A program made the position numbers and the translations under genes. The notes below the pieces were generated by a model, which was given only the letters and a program-made list of their open reading frames with translations, was not told where the DNA came from and ran no database searches. This document shows positions 32,967 through 36,631 of a stretch of 36,631 nt of DNA, piece by piece. The first letter of the stretch is position 1. Each line of letters starts with the position of its first letter. The stretch spans positions 1 through 36,631 of the forward strand of contig CANQVE010000024.1 in NCBI GenBank assembly GCA_947627205.1, read 5' to 3'. The stretch is from an uncultured Clostridia bacterium (GTDB lineage: Bacteria > Bacillota > Clostridia > Oscillospirales > Ruminococcaceae).

Positions 32967-33385
32967 CATAAGAGCATTTGATTTCACGCTCTGAGATAAA
33001 TGCATTTTCAAGACGGTTTCCCGTTCAAAAGTTTTTTCATACTATAAGCTCTTTCACGCTCAAACCATCTTTGTAAGATTGCCTTTTCAAAGCATAGCTT
33101 TGAAAAGGCAATGCGGGGAAAACCCCTGCTAGAGGTTAGAGGTAAGAAGTAAGAGGTAAGAATATAGGGGAGTTTTTTAAAATTAACGCTTTTTGATTTT
33201 AAAAAGAAGAGGCAAGAAGCTAGAATATGTTTAAAGTGAAAAACAACTTTTCCACTCAAATTCTAGTCTCTAGTTTCTTTCTCTGAAAACCAAATAACTT
33301 TATCACGAAAATAACTTTGGTGGCTTTAAATTTAAAGCGCTTCGCCGCTTAAGACTTATTCTAGCCTCTTGCTTCTAGTCTCTAG
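32967..33385. repeat. Modular palindromic repeat element E3 (gene-free)
   Basis: Between the anti-sigma-like gene and thiC. In order: leader 32967-32995 (shared with E2); 16-bp hairpin 33078-33112; GGGG-AAAA-CCCC hairpin about 33114-33129; 7-bp tandem repeats (AGAGGTT, AGAGGTA, AGAAGTA) about 33130-33163; AGAGGCAAGAAGCTAGAA (33209-33226) facing TTCTAGTCTCTAG (33261-33273); 33277-33304, identical inverted to 5790-5817; TTTAAATTTAAAGC shared with E2; final CTAGCCTCTTGCTTCTAG block about 33361-33385. Bases 33097-33140 are identical, inverted, to 5954-5997. No ORF in 32886-33397 is credible, and no clear terminator for thiC is visible. Confidence 0.85.
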
Positions 33386-33397
33386 CCGACCGCATGA

Positions 33398-34711
33398 TTA
33401 CTTTTCCGAGCAGAACTTTACTTCCTTGCCCTCAAGTATCATATTCGTTGTCCTTACCGCGCACATCTTTCCGCACATTGAGCAGGTGTGCCTGTCCGCA
33501 GGCGGACAGCTCTCAAAATAAGCTCTTGCTTTTTCGGGATCCGCGCATATCTCAAACATCTTATCCCAATCGACCGCATGGCGTGCCTCCGCCATTTCAT
33601 TGTCCTTGTCTCTTGCATGCGGAACGCCCTTTGCAATATCCGCCGCATGAGCCGCTATCTTAGAGGCAATTATTCCCTCTTTAACGTCCGACAGATCGGG
33701 CAGTCTTAAATGCTCCGCGGGAGTTACATAACACAGAAAATCCGCTCCGCTCACTGCGGCAATTGCCCCGCCTATCGCGGAAGTTATATGGTCATACCCG
33801 GGGAAAATATCCGTAACGAGCGGACCTAAAACATAAAACGGCGCGTTGTGGCAGATGCGCTTTTCTATTTGCATATTCGCTGCGATCTCGTTCATCGCCA
33901 TGTGTCCCGGCCCCTCGACCATAACCTGAACATCTTTTGCCCATGCGCGCTCGGTCAGCGCGCCAAGCTCTATAAGCTCCGAAATTTGTCCCGCGTCGGT
34001 GCTGTCGTCTATACAGCCGGGGCGCAGAGCGTCGCCGAGAGAGATAGTAACGTCATATTCGCGCAGAATTTCAAGCACATCATCATAAAACTCATAAAAC
34101 GGGTTTTCGTTTCCCGTCATCATCATCCACGCAAATAAAAGCGAGCCGCCTCTTGAAACAATGTTCATCTTGCGCGGATCGCGCCTGAATGCTTCAATGG
34201 CTCTGCGGTTTATGCCCGCGTGAATTGTCATAAAGTCTACGCCCTCTTCGGCGTGAGCTCTTACGACTTTCAGAAAATCCTCCGCTTTTATTTCCAGCAG
34301 GTCTTTGTCAAGATAACCTATCGCGTCATACATAGGCACAGTGCCTATCATTGCGGGCGATTTGGCTATAAGCTCCCTGCGGAAAGTGTTTGTTTTTCCA
34401 TAGTTCGACAGATCCATAATTGCTTCTGCGCCGAACTTTATGGACATATCGACTTTCTGCATTTCAAGGTCGTAGTCTTTAGCGTCGCCCGAAATGCCGA
34501 GGTTTACGTTTATCTTTGTGCGAAGCCCGCCGCCAATGCCCTCAGCCGAAAGGGAAGTATGGTTTACGTTTGCGGGAATAGCGATCTCTCCCGTAGCGAC
34601 CTTTTCGCGAATCTTCTCGGCGTCCCAATATTCTTTCTCCGCGACAGTTTTCATTTCTGGGGTTATTATCCCTTTCTTTGCCGCTTCCATCTGTGTTTTG
34701 TAATCTCTCAT
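33398..34711 (-). CDS. thiC: Phosphomethylpyrimidine synthase
   Basis: A 437-residue ThiC, which rearranges AIR to HMP-phosphate using SAM and a 4Fe-4S cluster. Family signatures: [24 protein letters not shown]-type segment near residue 50, [35 protein letters not shown], and the C-terminal cluster motif CSMCGKMC (C-x2-C-x4-C pattern). The second ATG (34711) is preferred because AGGAG lies 8 bases before it but only 2 before the ATG at 34717. Last gene of the thi operon, 18 bases after thiD. Confidence 0.96.
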   Translation of the reverse strand: MRDYKTQMEAAKKGIITPEMKTVAEKEYWDAEKIREKVATGEIAIPANVNHTSLSAEGIGGGLRTKINVNLGISGDAKDYDLEMQKVDMSIKFGAEAIMDLSNYGKTNTFRRELIAKSPAMIGTVPMYDAIGYLDKDLLEIKAEDFLKVVRAHAEEGVDFMTIHAGINRRAIEAFRRDPRKMNIVSRGGSLLFAWMMMTGNENPFYEFYDDVLEILREYDVTISLGDALRPGCIDDSTDAGQISELIELGALTERAWAKDVQVMVEGPGHMAMNEIAANMQIEKRICHNAPFYVLGPLVTDIFPGYDHITSAIGGAIAAVSGADFLCYVTPAEHLRLPDLSDVKEGIIASKIAAHAADIAKGVPHARDKDNEMAEARHAVDWDKMFEICADPEKARAYFESCPPADRHTCSMCGKMCAVRTTNMILEGKEVKFCSEK

Positions 34712-34729
34712 TGCCATATCTCCTTTGAT

Positions 34730-35530
34730 TTATAGTTTATCCCAATAAGCGTAAAAATGATTTACGGGACTGTGTCCTTTTCCGACAACATACGAATTTT
34801 CAATTGCCTTAGTTATATAATCCTTTGCGGAAATGACAGCTTCTTTGAGTGTCAACCCCTTTGCCATACCCGCCGCTATTGCCGATGACAGCGTACAGCC
34901 CGTTCCGTGGGTGTTCTGCGAGTTTATCATTTTCTGTTTTATCAGAACTGTCTCTTTCCCGTCAAAAAAAACGTCCTCCGCTTCGGATGATTTCAGATGA
35001 CCGCCTTTTAATAAAACCGCTTTCGCTCCCATTGAACAAAGCCTTTTTGACGCTTCGCAAATATCCGAAACGCTTTCTATCTTCATTCGCGTAAAAGCCT
35101 CCGCTTCGGGAATGTTCGGCGTTATAAGATCGGCTACGGGGAAAATATGTTCCGCATAAGCCTTTGTCGCTCCCTCTGCGCTTAGCGCTTTACCGCTTGT
35201 CGCTTCAAGCACGGGATCGCAAACCACAAAAGGCGGTCTGTAGAATTTCAGCCTTTCCGCGACAGCTTCAATGATTTCTGTATTCGGCATCATTCCGAGC
35301 TTTACCGCGTCCACTTTTATATCCTCAAAAACCGCATTTATTTGCTTCCTTACTTCGTCACTCGGAACATTGTAAACGGAAATGACTTTTGATGTATTTT
35401 CGGCGACAACAGAAGTTATAACGCTCGCCCCATAACAGCCGTGCGCCGCAAAGGTCTTAAGATCCGCCTGTATCCCTGCGCCGCCCGAACAGTCCGAGCC
35501 TGCTATAGTAAGACACATTTTTACTCCCAT
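34730..35530 (-). CDS. thiD: Hydroxymethylpyrimidine/phosphomethylpyrimidine kinase
   Basis: A ribokinase-fold protein of about 266 residues. It phosphorylates HMP and HMP-phosphate. Motifs: [29 protein letters not shown] at the start, [23 protein letters not shown], and the anion hole [16 protein letters not shown]. Start at 35530 has AAAGGA 10 bases upstream; 35539 is too close to that site, and 35518 (with GGGAG 5 bases away) is also possible. It is preceded by a broken small gene and followed by thiC. Confidence 0.95.
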   Translation of the reverse strand: MGVKMCLTIAGSDCSGGAGIQADLKTFAAHGCYGASVITSVVAENTSKVISVYNVPSDEVRKQINAVFEDIKVDAVKLGMMPNTEIIEAVAERLKFYRPPFVVCDPVLEATSGKALSAEGATKAYAEHIFPVADLITPNIPEAEAFTRMKIESVSDICEASKRLCSMGAKAVLLKGGHLKSSEAEDVFFDGKETVLIKQKMINSQNTHGTGCTLSSAIAAGMAKGLTLKEAVISAKDYITKAIENSYVVGKGHSPVNHFYAYWDKL

Positions 35531-35561
35531 AAGATCCATTTCCTTTGACTAATTTTTAATA

Positions 35562-35810
35562 TTATTTTTGCCTGTGAGCAGTAATTAATGTTGAACTTCC
35601 CGCGTTTATCGTTATCAAAACGCTTTCTGCTGAAAAATAGAAATTCTTTCCGACTCGCGATATTTCGCCTCCCGCTCTGATAAGCCCTTTCAGATATTCA
35701 ACGGGTTCTGTATTTTCGGATAAATTAAGGTTTTTTCAGATACGTTCTTCGCCGAGCTTTGTTGTATGGAGCTTATCAATAACAATAAAAAACTCATTTT
35801 TCGTGTTCAT
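35562..35810 (-). pseudogene. DUF3781-like small gene interrupted by one in-frame TGA
   Basis: An 83-codon frame from ATG 35810 to TAA 35564-35562 is open except for TGA at codon 25 (35738-35736). The halves read DKLHTTKLGEERI, stop, KNLNLSENTEPVEYLKGLIR, and later ISRVGKNFYF, ITINAGSSTLITAHRQK. This resembles, from memory, DUF3781-type small proteins (LHTTELG-x-ERIKKNL ... GKNWY ... ITAHK), where Lys or Arg is expected at the stop position; one base change from AGA or CGA gives TGA. The ATG overlaps the thiE stop (ATGA), so it was translationally coupled inside the thi operon. A recent nonsense mutation or a sequencing error are both possible. Confidence 0.65.
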
Positions 35811-36442
35811 TTTACGATCTCCTGAGCTATCTCCTTAAGGGCTCTCGCGGACTTTTCGATATCATCTGCGCCGAATATAGCCGAAACCACGGCTATTCCT
35901 TTTATACCGCAGTTTTTCAGCGTCGGGGCATTCTCCGCGTTTATCCCGCCTATTGCTACAGCAGGAATGTTTACGGAAGCCGTTATTTTACGAAGCTGTT
36001 CTGCGGTTATCCTTACAGCGTCCTTTTTGGTAGGGGAGGGGAATACCGCGCCTGTGCCGATATAGTCCGCGCCTTGTTGTTCTGCGGATTTAGCCTGTTC
36101 AACAGTCTTTGCGGTCGCTCCGACAATAAGCTCTTTTCCAAATTTTTCGCGTATCTCTTTTACGGGCATATCCGAAAGTCCGACATGAACTCCGTCCGCT
36201 CCGCTCCTAAGTGCGATAAACGGATCGTCGTTTATTATAAGCGGTGCTCCGTATTTGTGACATAACGGCAAGAGCTCCCTTGCTAAAGGCACTATCCCGT
36301 CCCCGCCGAGTTTTTTTTCTCGGAGCTGGATAATTGTCGCGCCTCCCAAGAGCGCACGTTCGACCTGCTCGAAAAGGGGCATATCGGTGTATGCGCTGTC
36401 GGTTATAGCATAAAGAAGCAACTGTTTTTCCGAAAATGTCAT
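35807..36442 (-). CDS. thiE: Thiamine-phosphate synthase
   Basis: A 211-residue TIM-barrel ThiE of standard length; joins HMP-pyrophosphate and thiazole phosphate. Motifs: LLYAITDS, TIIQLREKKL, PLIINDDPFIAL, GVHVGLSDMP, ADYIGTGAVFPSPTKKDA, and AIGGINAENA. The start at 36442 is chosen because the family begins there and a purine-rich site (GGAAAG) lies upstream; the open frame to 36526 reaches into the promoter. First gene of thiE-(pseudogene)-thiD-thiC. No thiazole branch genes (thiG, thiM) are in the window. Confidence 0.95.
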   Translation of the reverse strand: MTFSEKQLLLYAITDSAYTDMPLFEQVERALLGGATIIQLREKKLGGDGIVPLARELLPLCHKYGAPLIINDDPFIALRSGADGVHVGLSDMPVKEIREKFGKELIVGATAKTVEQAKSAEQQGADYIGTGAVFPSPTKKDAVRITAEQLRKITASVNIPAVAIGGINAENAPTLKNCGIKGIAVVSAIFGADDIEKSARALKEIAQEIVK

Positions 36443-36497
36443 TTCCGCTTTCCCGCCTTTCTGCTCCTTAAATAAAGGCTTTGCAATAATCATATAT

Positions 36498-36526
36498 ATT
36501 CTAACACTTTTTTGCATAATTGTCAA
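36498..36526 (-). promoter_or_regulatory. SigmaA-type promoter of the thi operon
   Basis: Minus-strand TTGACA (36526-36521), 17-base spacer, TAGAAT (36503-36498). The start would be near 36491, leaving a leader of about 50 bases, too short for a TPP riboswitch. Upstream, AAGTAAAAATGTACTT (36551-36566) is an AAGTA/TACTT inverted repeat that might be a regulator site. Bases 36567-36631 show nothing else. Confidence 0.7.
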
Positions 36527-36631
36527 GTACGGACGCCTAATTTAAAAGTTAAGTAAAAATGTACTTTTGTCAATGATGTGAGACAAAAAATATAAAAAAA
36601 TAATGAGAGCAAAATAAAGTTTAGATTACGA

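Noticed and set aside
35562-35810. Selenocysteine or recoded TGA in the small thi-operon gene
   Set aside because: Relatives have Lys/Arg, not Cys, at the position, no SECIS-like stem is evident directly downstream, and other genes in the window use TGA as a normal stop.

Overview
The window looks like chromosomal DNA from a low-to-mid GC Gram-positive Clostridia member, most likely in the Oscillospiraceae/Ruminococcaceae. Evidence: a spoVS/ymdB pair, an Rrf2 regulator in a cysteine operon, strong AGGAGG ribosome sites, near-perfect TTGACA-N17-TATAAT promoters, a sortase-type wall protein, and typical Firmicutes exopolysaccharide regulators. I see no transposase, phage gene, rRNA, tRNA or CRISPR array.

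Layout. (1) 129-5438 is a sulfur-amino-acid region. The minus-strand operon metY-cysK-rrf2 diverges from a plus-strand amino-acid (probably cystine) ABC transporter. The metY promoter is overlapped by two matching palindromes, and its leader encodes a Cys-rich 20-residue peptide that overlaps a possible anti-Shine-Dalgarno segment. (2) 5440-6060 is a gene-free mosaic of hairpins and 7-bp tandem repeats (element E1). (3) 6187-11486, minus strand, holds a probable wall-anchored surface protein and an exopolysaccharide control cluster: VanZ-like protein, Wzz/CpsC, CpsD tyrosine kinase, CpsB phosphatase, EpsG-like polymerase and a membrane protein. No glycosyltransferase is present. (4) 11924-17212, minus strand, reads small membrane ORF, DUF624 protein, purA, ymdB, spoVS, asparaginase, nucleoside kinase. 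(5) 17258-21826, minus strand, reads aspS, a sigma-like protein and a 768-residue single-pass membrane protein. (6) 22146-29918, plus strand, reads DUF1858 protein, trmK, Nif3-like protein, rqcH/NFACT, valS, a nucleotidyltransferase and an APH-fold kinase, ending in a strong terminator. A radical SAM protein follows. (7) 30902-33385 carries a sigma/anti-sigma-like pair between two further copies (E2, E3) of the repeat mosaic. (8) 33398-36442, minus strand, is thiE-(broken small gene)-thiD-thiC.

Three things stand out. First, the metY leader combines an apparent operator pair with a possible cysteine-sensing translational attenuator. Second, E1/E2/E3 form a modular palindromic repeat family whose hairpin arms change in a compensated way between copies. 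Third, two small genes are easy to miss: a TTG-start 34-residue membrane peptide and a DUF3781-like gene interrupted by one in-frame TGA. All functional calls rest on motif recognition by eye; no searches were run.
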